Shown one piece after another: positions 26,199 to 33,664 of a DNA stretch of 64,000 nucleotides. The stretch is taken from NCBI GenBank assembly GCA_041906465.1, contig JAYRJE010000003.1, forward strand, positions 310,001-374,000, read 5' to 3'. Source of the stretch: Didemnitutus sp041906465 (lineage in GTDB: Bacteria; Verrucomicrobiota; Verrucomicrobiia; Opitutales; Opitutaceae). Numbering within the stretch: the stretch's first letter is position 1; each line of letters starts with the position of its first letter. The notes below the pieces were generated by a model. That model was given only the letters and a program-made list of their open reading frames with translations, did no database searches and was not told where the DNA came from. The translations under genes and the position numbers were made by a program.

Positions 26199-27521
26199 AT
26201 GCCTTTCACGGATCTGGAGTTTGCTCGCTCGCAGATGGCGCTGTCGCTCGCGTTCCACATCGTGTTTGCCGTCGTCGGCATCGGGATGCCGCTGCTGATG
26301 GTCATCGCCGAGGGCTTGTATCTGCGCACCGGACGCGCCGTCTATCTCGATCTCACGAAGCGTTGGGCAAAGGGCACCGCGATCCTCTTCGCGGTCGGCG
26401 CGGTGTCGGGCACAGTGCTTTCGTTCGAACTCGGACTGCTGTGGCCGACCTTCATGGAGCACGCCGGACCGATCATCGGAATGCCGTTCTCGCTCGAGGG
26501 CTTCGCGTTCTTCACGGAAGCGATCTTCCTCGGCCTCTTTCTTTATGGCTGGAATCGCGTGCCGCCCCTCGCGCACTGGCTTTCGGGCGTGATGGTGGCG
26601 TTGAGCGGGGCGGTGTCCGGCATCTTCGTCGTCACGGCCAACGCCTGGATGAACGCGCCGACGGGTTTCAAGTTCTCCGCGGGACAGTTCACCGAGATTG
26701 ATCCGGTCGCCGCGATGCTCAATCCCGCGAGCCTGCACCAAGTGTTGCACATGACGCTCGCGGCCTATGTCGCCACCGGTTTCGGCGTGGCGGGCATCCA
26801 TGCGTTTTTCCTGCTGCGCAAGCCCGACAGCGCGTTCCATCGCGCGGCGTTTGTGCTCAGCGCGGCGCTCGGCTGCATCGCGATTCCGCTGCAAATTGCG
26901 TCCGGCGACCTCGCCTCGCGCCGCGTGGCGGAACTCCAGCCGGCGAAGCTCGCGGCCATGGAGGCACACTATCACACGGGGCCGCGTGCGCCGTTCGTGA
27001 TCGGCGGCGTGCCCGACAGCGACACGCAGACGGTGCGCGGCGCGGTCGAGGTGCCGGCGGCGCTGAGCATCCTCGTCGGAGGAAGTCCGGACGCGGTTGT
27101 GACCGGACTGGATCAGTTTCCGCGCGACCAGTGGCCAAACGTGAAGCTGGTGCATTGGTCGTTCGATCTCATGGTCGCATGCGGCATCGCGCTGCTCGCG
27201 CTCGCGGGCTGGGCCGGCGTCGCGGCGTGGCAGGCCCGCCGACGCGGCGCGCCGCCGGGACGGGCGTTGTTGCGGGCCTTTGTTTGGGCGACGCCGTTGG
27301 GCTTCATCGCCGTGGAGACCGGCTGGTTCGTGACGGAGCTCGGGCGTCAGCCGTGGATCATTTACGGCTACATGCGCACCGCGGACGCACTGACGCCGAT
27401 GCCGGGGCTGGTCGTGCCGTTCGCGACCGTGACGCTGGTGTATCTCGTGCTGACGGTCGTGGTGGTGTTGCTGATGAAACGCCAATTCCTCGAGGCGGCG
27501 GATGCGCCATTGCGGAGGTGA
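26199..27521 (+). CDS. cydA: Cytochrome bd-type ubiquinol oxidase subunit I
   Basis: 440 aa from the ATG at 26199 (MPFTDLEFARSQMALSLAFH), the usual start position for the family; a GTG at 26181 is less likely. His20 in the first helix and His180/His184 (LHQVLHMTLAAY) are at the places of haem ligands; FWLGLF-type helices and GWFVTELGRQPWIIYG near the C-terminus are the conserved quinol oxidase signature. The quinol-binding Q loop is short, as in the cyanide-insensitive CioA branch. The enzyme reduces oxygen to water with quinol at high affinity in the inner membrane. Followed four bases later by subunit II. Confidence 0.93.
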   Translation: MPFTDLEFARSQMALSLAFHIVFAVVGIGMPLLMVIAEGLYLRTGRAVYLDLTKRWAKGTAILFAVGAVSGTVLSFELGLLWPTFMEHAGPIIGMPFSLEGFAFFTEAIFLGLFLYGWNRVPPLAHWLSGVMVALSGAVSGIFVVTANAWMNAPTGFKFSAGQFTEIDPVAAMLNPASLHQVLHMTLAAYVATGFGVAGIHAFFLLRKPDSAFHRAAFVLSAALGCIAIPLQIASGDLASRRVAELQPAKLAAMEAHYHTGPRAPFVIGGVPDSDTQTVRGAVEVPAALSILVGGSPDAVVTGLDQFPRDQWPNVKLVHWSFDLMVACGIALLALAGWAGVAAWQARRRGAPPGRALLRAFVWATPLGFIAVETGWFVTELGRQPWIIYGYMRTADALTPMPGLVVPFATVTLVYLVLTVVVVLLMKRQFLEAADAPLRR

Positions 27522-27525
27522 AGCC

Positions 27526-28554
27526 ATGCTTGAGACCATCGTCGCCATCATCACGCTCGCCTCGCTGATTCTTTACGCGCTCATGGGCGGCGCGGATTTC
27601 GGCGGCGGCGTGTGGGACTTGCTCGCGCGCGGGCCGCGGGCGGGGCGGCAGCGCCAGCTGGTGTCGAACGCGATCGCGCCAATCTGGGAAGCGAACCACG
27701 TCTGGCTGATCCTCGTCGTGGTGCTGCTGTTCACGGCGTTTCCGCGGGCGTTCGCCGTGATGATGACGGCGCTGCATGTGCCGCTCATGGCCATGCTGCT
27801 CGGGATCGTGGCGCGCGGTTCGGCGTTTGTTTTCCGAAAATACGATTCGAAGGACGACAGGGTGCAGCAGCGCTGGACGCGCGTCTTCGGCGTCGCGAGC
27901 GTGATGACGCCGTTCATCCAAGGCGCGTGCCTGGGCGCGTTGGCGAGCGGGGCGATCCGCGTCGATGGCTCGCGTGTGATGACGGGTTTCTTCGCCGGGT
28001 GGACGAGCGGGTTTGCGCTCGCGTGTGGCGGATTTGCCTTGGCGCTGTTTGCGTTTCTCGCGGCGGCCTATCTGACCGTGGATGCGGCGGCTGATCGCGA
28101 GGTGCAGGAGGATTTTCGCCGGCGCGCGCTGGTGAGCGAACTCGCACTCGCGCCGATCGCGGCGATGGTGTTCTTCCTCGCGCGGGCGGGCGGCGCGCCG
28201 GAAATGTATCGCGAGCTGACGCGTTGGTGGGCACCCGGGCTGCTGGCGCTGACGACAGGGTGCGCGCTGGTGGCGCTGTGGACGTTGTGGACGCGGCGTT
28301 ACCGCGTGGCGCGCGCCGCGGCGGTGGGGCAGGTGACGCTGATTCTCACCGGTTGGGCCGTGGCGCAGTTTCCGCACTTGATCGTGCCGGACGTGGACAT
28401 CTGGGCGGTCGCGGCGCCGCCGATCACGCTGAAGTTGCTGGTCGCAGCGTTGGCGGCGGGTGCGGTGGTTTTGCTGCCGTCGCTGTATTGCCTGTTCCGG
28501 GTGTTCAAGGGCCGCGCGGCGGCTGCGCCGACGAGCGAAGACACGGAGCATTGA
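27526..28554 (+). CDS. cydB: Cytochrome bd-type ubiquinol oxidase subunit II
   Basis: 342 aa from the ATG at 27526; the first residues (MLETIVAIITLASLILYALM) are the first helix, followed by the signature GGADFGGGVWDLLARG and AIAPIWEANHVWLILVVVLLF with conserved Trp/Glu/Asn/His. Eight to nine membrane helices, ending with YCLFRVFKG. Forms the heterodimeric oxidase with CydA. Four bases separate the two genes. The small CydX/CydZ-type subunit was not seen. Confidence 0.93.
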   Translation: MLETIVAIITLASLILYALMGGADFGGGVWDLLARGPRAGRQRQLVSNAIAPIWEANHVWLILVVVLLFTAFPRAFAVMMTALHVPLMAMLLGIVARGSAFVFRKYDSKDDRVQQRWTRVFGVASVMTPFIQGACLGALASGAIRVDGSRVMTGFFAGWTSGFALACGGFALALFAFLAAAYLTVDAAADREVQEDFRRRALVSELALAPIAAMVFFLARAGGAPEMYRELTRWWAPGLLALTTGCALVALWTLWTRRYRVARAAAVGQVTLILTGWAVAQFPHLIVPDVDIWAVAAPPITLKLLVAALAAGAVVLLPSLYCLFRVFKGRAAAAPTSEDTEH

Positions 28555-28602
28555 ACGGGCTTCGGGATTGAATGGCCGGAGGCGCGCCGCCTGAATGCGC
28601 GC

Positions 28603-29643
28603 GTGCTGCCGCCGTTCATCGAGTCGTTGGGACTCACCGATCCGTGGACCTATTTGGGGGTCTTCCTCGCGGCGTCGCTGCTCATGCTGTGGCGGCTCGA
28701 GGCGATGCTCGATCACGGACTGGAAGGCACCGCGCTCGGCACGCTCGTGATGCCTTACTGCTCGGGGCTCGGGAATCTGCTGTTCGTCTTCATCGTGATG
28801 CAACGGCGCGGTCCGGCGCAGGAGGTGTTGACCAACTGTCTCGTGAACAACGTGACAAACCTCACACTGTTGCTCGGTCTGCCGGCGCTGATGTTTGGTT
28901 TGCAGGTGACCGGCGGGACAAAGCCGGCGGCGGGAAAAGGGGGCGGCAAGAAAGCGAGCGCGAAGAGCGGAGGTGGAACGGGAGGCGCCGGGGCGGCGAC
29001 GGGCGCGCAGATCAATCGCCTTTCGCTGCTGTTGACGCTGACCGCGGTGCTGTTCTTCACCGGCGCGACGTGGCTGCTGGCGGAGGATGGAAAGCTCACG
29101 CGCACGGACGGGCTGATGCTCGTGGGGCTGTTTCTGTTTTGGCAGACGTTTCAGGTGTTCGACGTGATGAAGCACAATGTGCAACGTCGCGCGTCGTTCG
29201 GCGTGATGTTCTACGTCGACCTGGTCGTCGTGCTGGCGATGGCGTGGGCGCTCTACGAGAGCATCGATTGGCTCGTGACGTGGATCACGGCGCAGAAGTC
29301 GGGCTTTGTGAGCGCGGCGAATCTCGGCTGGCTGAGCGGCTGGCTGATGGTGCTGCCGAACGCGCTGCTCGCGCTTTACTGGGGCTGGAAGCGGCGCGCG
29401 GATGTCGTCTACAGCTCGCAGGTCGGTGACGGGCACATCTGCATTCCGCTGTGTCTCGGCCTGCTCGCGCTGCTCGTGCCGGTGGGCGTGCCGCCGCTGT
29501 TTGTCACGGGGCTGGTTTTGATTGGCGGCGCGGTGATCGTGCACGCGTTTTGCCTGCTGGCGTTTGGCGGATTGCCGCGCTGGGTCGGCGCCGTGTTGCT
29601 CGGCGCTTACGGCTGGTTTGTGTGGGCGGGGTTGTTTGGGTGA
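28603..29643 (+). CDS. Sodium/calcium exchanger-like membrane protein
   Basis: 346 aa starting at a GTG (28603). About ten membrane helices in two halves separated by a Gly/Lys-rich cytosolic loop (KPAAGKGGGKKASAKSGGG). The first half has GLGNLLFVFIVMQ and TNCLVNNVTNLTLLLGLP, which resembles the alpha-1 repeat of CaCA exchangers (GN..E / NN.TN); the second half has AANLGWLSGWLMVLPNALLALYW at the place of the second repeat, though without an obvious acidic ion ligand. Function as a cation exchanger is therefore possible but unproven. It lies 48 bases after cydB and may be in the same transcript. Confidence 0.6.
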   Translation: MLPPFIESLGLTDPWTYLGVFLAASLLMLWRLEAMLDHGLEGTALGTLVMPYCSGLGNLLFVFIVMQRRGPAQEVLTNCLVNNVTNLTLLLGLPALMFGLQVTGGTKPAAGKGGGKKASAKSGGGTGGAGAATGAQINRLSLLLTLTAVLFFTGATWLLAEDGKLTRTDGLMLVGLFLFWQTFQVFDVMKHNVQRRASFGVMFYVDLVVVLAMAWALYESIDWLVTWITAQKSGFVSAANLGWLSGWLMVLPNALLALYWGWKRRADVVYSSQVGDGHICIPLCLGLLALLVPVGVPPLFVTGLVLIGGAVIVHAFCLLAFGGLPRWVGAVLLGAYGWFVWAGLFG

Positions 29644-29644
29644 A

Positions 29645-29705
29645 GGTAGGGCGGCGAGTCTCTTCGCCGCCGTGATGCGGCGCGGAGCGGAGTCCGCGCC
29701 CTACC
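29645..29705. repeat. GTAGGGCG palindromic module
   Basis: GGTAGGGCGGCGAGTC at the left and GGAGTCCGCGCCCTACC at the right enclose inner dyads (GGCGAGTCTCTTCGCC and GCGCGGAGCGGAGTCCGCGC). The module fills exactly the gap between two convergent genes and can fold into a cruciform or transcript hairpin. A close copy sits at 54166-54221 and a relative at 25987-26056. It may serve as a two-way terminator. Confidence 0.65.
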
Positions 29706-30398
29706 TTACACCGGCTCGCCGGAGAGTTCGAAAACCTCGTTGCCGCCGGTCGTGAGATAGCGGCCGAGCTCTGAGCCGGGGAAGCTGCCGAATTGGCCGG
29801 GGTGGCAGCGCAGCAGTCCCTCGCGCGCGAGGCGCACGATGCTGCGGGCGTTCAGATCGACGTCGTTGCAGAAAAACGGCGGGCGCGCGCGGTTGGGCCA
29901 CATCATCGAGCCGCGGAGGATGTCGCCGATGATCGCTTCGCCGGAGGCGAGCACGACCGAGGCGGAGCCGTTGGTGTGGCCGGGCGTCGGGAGGACTTTC
30001 CCGCGCACTCCGTAGGGTTCGAGCGAGAAGGCTTCGCGGAAGAGGATGTCGGGTTCGAAGGCTTGGAAATCCTCGTCGACGTAGGGGCGGATGAAGCGCC
30101 CGAGCGGGCCTTGCGCGGCGAGCACGCCGTTCTTGCCGGTGCGGGCGAGGTGCGCGTCGTTCGCGTGCAAAGCGACGGGCCGGCCGCTGCGCCAGTGGAG
30201 ATCGGCGGCGTTGCCGGCGTGGTCGCTGTGGCCATGCGTGAGGAGAATCAGCGCGAGCTGGCGCGGCTCGAGGTGGTGTTGCTTGAGCGCGGCGAGGATG
30301 CGCGGCAGATCACCGGGCGCACCGGTGTCGACGAGCACGGGTTTGTCGCCGAGCAGGAGATAACAGTTCGAAATCGCGCCTTTGATGCGGACGATCAT
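29706..30398 (-). CDS. Metallo-beta-lactamase-fold hydrolase
   Basis: 230 aa, cytosolic. Begins MIVRIKGAISNCYLLLGDKP and VDTGAPGD, then the metal motif LTHGHSDHAGNA (HxHxDH) near residue 54, PTPGHTNGSASVVL with the second His, and IGDILRG with the bridging Asp. The last His ligand is in LRCHPGQFGSF. It belongs to the MBL-fold hydrolases related to glyoxalase II and lactonases; the substrate cannot be told. It is encoded downstream of the AMP nucleosidase with a 51-base gap. Confidence 0.85.
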   Translation of the reverse strand: MIVRIKGAISNCYLLLGDKPVLVDTGAPGDLPRILAALKQHHLEPRQLALILLTHGHSDHAGNAADLHWRSGRPVALHANDAHLARTGKNGVLAAQGPLGRFIRPYVDEDFQAFEPDILFREAFSLEPYGVRGKVLPTPGHTNGSASVVLASGEAIIGDILRGSMMWPNRARPPFFCNDVDLNARSIVRLAREGLLRCHPGQFGSFPGSELGRYLTTGGNEVFELSGEPV

Positions 30399-30449
30399 GA
30401 CGACGCCGCGCCCAACAAAACCGGGCGGGCGGGATTTCGCAACGTCGCG

Positions 30450-31220
30450 CTAAAACTTCAGGTGTTTTACCGTGAGGCCCTGGTTGATGAGCTGCTTGAG
30501 CGAGTCGATGCCGATGCGGATGTGCGAGGAAACGTGGTCGCCGTCGACCTTGCGGTCGCTTTCGCCGGTCTTCACTCCTTCGGGTGTCATCGGTTCGTCG
30601 GAGACGAGCAGCAACGCGCCGGTGGGGATTTCGTTGTGGAAGCCGGTGATGAAGACCGTGGCGGTTTCCATGTCGATCGCCATGACGCGCAGACGGGCGA
30701 GGTATTTCTTGAACTCGGCGTCGTGTTCCCAGACGCGGCGGTTCGTCGTGTAGACGGTGCCAGTCCAGTAATCGCGGCTGTGGTCGCGGATGGTGGTCGA
30801 GATGGCTTTCTGCAGCGCGAACGAGGGCATCGCGGGCACCTCGGGCGGGAAGTAGTCGTTGCTCGTGCCTTCGCCGCGGATGGCGGCGATGGGGAGGATG
30901 AGGCTGCCGACCTTAGCGCGGTGTTTCACGCCGCCGCATTTGCCGAGGAAGAGGACGGCCTTCGGGTTGATCGCGGTGAGCAGGTCCATGACCGTCGCGG
31001 CGGTCGCGCTGCCCATGCCGAAGTTGATGATCGTGATGCCGTCGGCGGTGGCGGAACTCATCGGCTTGTCGCGGCCCATGACGGGCACGTTGTGCCACTG
31101 CGCGAAGGTTTCGACGTAGGCGTCGAAGTTGGTGAGGAGAATATACTGGCCGAAATCCTTGAGCGGAACGCCGGTGTAGCGGGGCAACCAGTTCTCGACG
31201 ATTTGTTGTTTGGTATCCAT
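30450..31220 (-). CDS. amn: AMP nucleosidase, short form
   Basis: 256 aa. Hydrolyses AMP to adenine and ribose 5-phosphate. Shows the nucleoside phosphorylase fold: INFGMGSATAATVMDLL, FLGKCGGVKHRAKVGSLILP, AIRGEGTSNDYFPPEVPAMP and AIDMETATVFITGF with the conserved Glu, and LLVSDEPMTPEGVKT. Lacks the N-terminal regulatory domain of the long E. coli Amn (484 aa), as in the short bacterial form. The start MDTKQQIVENWLPRYTG is preceded by a promoter region downstream of a terminator at 31238-31278. Confidence 0.9.
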   Translation of the reverse strand: MDTKQQIVENWLPRYTGVPLKDFGQYILLTNFDAYVETFAQWHNVPVMGRDKPMSSATADGITIINFGMGSATAATVMDLLTAINPKAVLFLGKCGGVKHRAKVGSLILPIAAIRGEGTSNDYFPPEVPAMPSFALQKAISTTIRDHSRDYWTGTVYTTNRRVWEHDAEFKKYLARLRVMAIDMETATVFITGFHNEIPTGALLLVSDEPMTPEGVKTGESDRKVDGDHVSSHIRIGIDSLKQLINQGLTVKHLKF

Positions 31221-31237
31221 GCGAGCTGTTTTGCCCG

Positions 31238-31278
31238 CAAAAAATTAGCCCCGCGTTCCGGCGGGGCGAGGCTAATTT
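31238..31278 (-). terminator. Intrinsic terminator of the PhoD-like gene
   Basis: Read on the minus strand, an outer stem AAATTAGC/GCTAATTT and an inner stem GCGGG/CCCGC with loop CGGAAC are followed by a run of T residues (A-run at 31238-31244 on the plus strand). It begins 47 bases after the stop of the gene at 31325 and precedes the AMP nucleosidase start, separating the two transcripts. Confidence 0.75.
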
Positions 31279-31324
31279 AGCCGGAGGGCCGCGGCTGGCA
31301 GCGTCCCGTGACTGCGCGGCTGGC

Positions 31325-32725
31325 TTAATTTCCGGAGCGGCGCCGCGGCGTGTAACCGAGGTCGGTGGCTTTCACGGTGTGCGTGAAGCGCGTGACGCCC
31401 TGCTTGTCGGTGCACGTGAAAGTAAGCGCGCGTTCGGCGCCCTCGCCGGTGAGCGCGACGGTGCAGAAGTTCTGATCGCCGACCAGCGTCTCCTTGAGCA
31501 CGTAGGGATCGCTGGCCTTCACGCTTTTCTCCACTTCCCACGAGCCGCTCGACAGCGGCGACGAGGTGAGTTCGTAGATCCACGGACCGTTTGGTTCGAG
31601 GCGACGGCGGTAGAGGCCGCTGTGGTGAACGTCGCCCGTGAGGAAAACGACGCCGGTGAGGTTGTATTCGCGGATGAACTGGAGCAGCTCCTCGCGCTCG
31701 CGGCGGTAGAGTTCGTGGGGCTCGCCGCGCGGCTCGGTTTGGAGCATCTGGTTGCCGGTGGCGATGAAGAGAAACTTGAAATGGTTCAGCTCTTTCGCCT
31801 GCAGCAGCGATTGCTTGAGCCATTCGAGCTGGCGGCGGCCCCACTGCGACTTCGTCGGATTCGTGTCCTGGTTCAGCGTCGCCGCGTCGCGGTGGTAGTG
31901 GTTGTCGAGCAGGAAAAACGCGGCATCGCCCCAGTAGAATTTCGTGTAGACGCCGGCGTTCTCGCGTTCGCCGTAGCTCGGGTTGCCCCAATAGGCTTGG
32001 AAAATTTTCAGCGCCTCGTCCTTGAACTCGTAGGTCCAGTTCGAGTCGTTCGGGCCGTAGTCGTGATCGTCCCACGTGGCGTAGTGGTTCATCGACGCGA
32101 GCAGCCGGCGCATCTCGGGAATCGCGCGGTCGTGTTGCGGACGATACCAGAGTCCGCTGATCGAGTCGTAATCGGGCTCGCGCCAATACCAGTTGTCGCC
32201 GAGCCACACCATGAAGTCGGCGCCGGTTTCGCCCATGAGCTCAAACGTGCGTGTCGTCTTGCCGTAGCCTTCGCCGGGGCGGTCAAGCGCGGGCTCGTTG
32301 ATGTAGGCGCACGAGCCGACGAGGAATTTGAAATCCGGCGGTGGCTTGCGCCAGGCCCAAAGCTCCTGGGTCCTGAACGTCGTCGGAAACGGAAAGACCT
32401 GCGGCTGGCCGTCGATCGCTACGGTGTAGTCGTAACGCGTGCCGGGCTCGAGCAGACCGGGGCGGAAATGGACGATCTGCCCGCCGGCCGGATGTGTCGT
32501 GAGCTCGGTGCGCGTGAGCGTTTTCTTGGTCTCGGGTTTGCCCGCGACCCAGTAGTCGAGCGTCACGGCCTTGGCCTCCTTCACTTCGAGCCACACGAAC
32601 ACCTCGCGATGCGCGCTGGAGCCGAGCATGGGACCGGAGACGAGCTGGCCCGCGGCGCCGGCGAGGGAGGTGAGCGCAAAGCAGGCGGTGAAAAGCGTGG
32701 CGAGGGAGCGCAGGGAATATCGCAT
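31325..32725 (-). CDS. PhoD-like alkaline phosphatase/phosphodiesterase, secreted
   Basis: 466 aa with a signal peptide (MRYSLRSLATLFTACFALTS). An N-terminal fibronectin-like domain (about residues 30-120, VFVWLEVKEAKAVTLDYWV) precedes the metallophosphatase core: LVGSCAYINEPA, WLGDNWYWREPDYDS, YATWDDHDYGPNDSN, FLLDNHYHRD and VVFLTGDVHHSG. These give the Asp, Asn and His metal ligands of the PhoD family, which hydrolyses phosphomono- or diesters outside the cell to gain phosphate. Single gene with its own terminator. No Tat-type RR motif is obvious, unlike classical PhoD. Confidence 0.88.
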   Translation of the reverse strand: MRYSLRSLATLFTACFALTSLAGAAGQLVSGPMLGSSAHREVFVWLEVKEAKAVTLDYWVAGKPETKKTLTRTELTTHPAGGQIVHFRPGLLEPGTRYDYTVAIDGQPQVFPFPTTFRTQELWAWRKPPPDFKFLVGSCAYINEPALDRPGEGYGKTTRTFELMGETGADFMVWLGDNWYWREPDYDSISGLWYRPQHDRAIPEMRRLLASMNHYATWDDHDYGPNDSNWTYEFKDEALKIFQAYWGNPSYGERENAGVYTKFYWGDAAFFLLDNHYHRDAATLNQDTNPTKSQWGRRQLEWLKQSLLQAKELNHFKFLFIATGNQMLQTEPRGEPHELYRREREELLQFIREYNLTGVVFLTGDVHHSGLYRRRLEPNGPWIYELTSSPLSSGSWEVEKSVKASDPYVLKETLVGDQNFCTVALTGEGAERALTFTCTDKQGVTRFTHTVKATDLGYTPRRRSGN

Positions 32726-32817
32726 ACGCGGCTACGAAAAGCGCGCCGCGGCGGGGATGCAATCCGCCAACGCGACGAGCGTGTGACGCTGCGGGCGATG
32801 ACGAACCGCGCCGCACC

Positions 32818-33648
32818 CTACTGCGACCGCGCGCGCAGCGCCCGCTCCATGAACGTCGGCATCACGATCCACGCGCCGCGCACAACGGAAAGATGGTCGA
32901 GGCCGCCCATCTCGTGGAACTCCACGAACGGATGGCCGAGGTGGCGCAGGCTCGTGGTGAAGAGGACGTTTTCCTCCACACGATTCTTATACTCGATGGC
33001 GCGGTCGCCGAGGATGCAGCAGATCGGCGGCAGGTCCTTCGCCACGTGAAAGAGCGGCGCGAATTCGTCGATGATCGGCCGCAACTCGTGGCCGGTGTCG
33101 CCGCGGAGTTTCTTCACGTGAAAATGCGTCGTCACCTGCGCGCTCACGAGCATGAGCCCGGCGAGTTCGCGGGGCGCGCGACCGTGGGCTGCGAGCCAGC
33201 GCGGATCCATGCCGACCATGGCGGCGAGGTAGCCCCCGGCGGAGTGACCGGCGAGAAAGACCTTGGTCGGATCGCCACCGCGTTCCGCGATGTGGCGCAG
33301 CACCCACGCGACCGCGGCCGCGGTATCTTCGAGGTAAGCCGGGTGCTCGGCGGCGGGCGAGAGCCGGTAGGAAACCGCGACGACGCCGACGCCCGGGTCG
33401 TCGATTTGAGGGTAGTGGCGTTTACCGCTGGTGAGTCCGCCGCCGTGCAGCCAGATCACGGTGGCGAAACCCGGCTCGGCGGGCAGGCGCAAATCGAGCC
33501 GGCATTGAATGCGGCGATAGTCGTCGGCCGAGGCGAGCGTGGCGCCTTCCAGATAGGAGACGTCGAGTTCCTCGCGGACGGCAGCGGCGAGCGAAAGGGC
33601 GCACGCCGCGAAACAGAAGAGCCACACCCGAGCGAAACGCTTCAGCAT
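32818..33648 (-). CDS. Secreted alpha/beta hydrolase (esterase-like)
   Basis: 276 aa from the ATG at 33648, which gives a signal peptide (MLKRFARVWLFCFAACALSL). The oxyanion motif VIWLHGGGLTSG, nucleophile elbow FLAGHSAGGYLA with Ser, and the late catalytic His in GGLDHLSV place it in the hormone-sensitive-lipase/carboxylesterase-like family. The acid residue is probably the Asp in ICCILGDRAIEY. It would act in the periplasm on small esters. The gene is 92 bases upstream of the PhoD-like gene on the same strand direction order but no clear functional tie is seen. Confidence 0.85.
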   Translation of the reverse strand: MLKRFARVWLFCFAACALSLAAAVREELDVSYLEGATLASADDYRRIQCRLDLRLPAEPGFATVIWLHGGGLTSGKRHYPQIDDPGVGVVAVSYRLSPAAEHPAYLEDTAAAVAWVLRHIAERGGDPTKVFLAGHSAGGYLAAMVGMDPRWLAAHGRAPRELAGLMLVSAQVTTHFHVKKLRGDTGHELRPIIDEFAPLFHVAKDLPPICCILGDRAIEYKNRVEENVLFTTSLRHLGHPFVEFHEMGGLDHLSVVRGAWIVMPTFMERALRARSQ

Positions 33649-33664
33649 CCGCCCAAGCTGAAGG

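Noticed and set aside
25858..26200. Plus-strand 147-codon frame in the gap before cydA
   Set aside because: It passes through the palindromic repeat modules and overlaps cydA; its translation is Arg/Ser/Ala rich without domain features.
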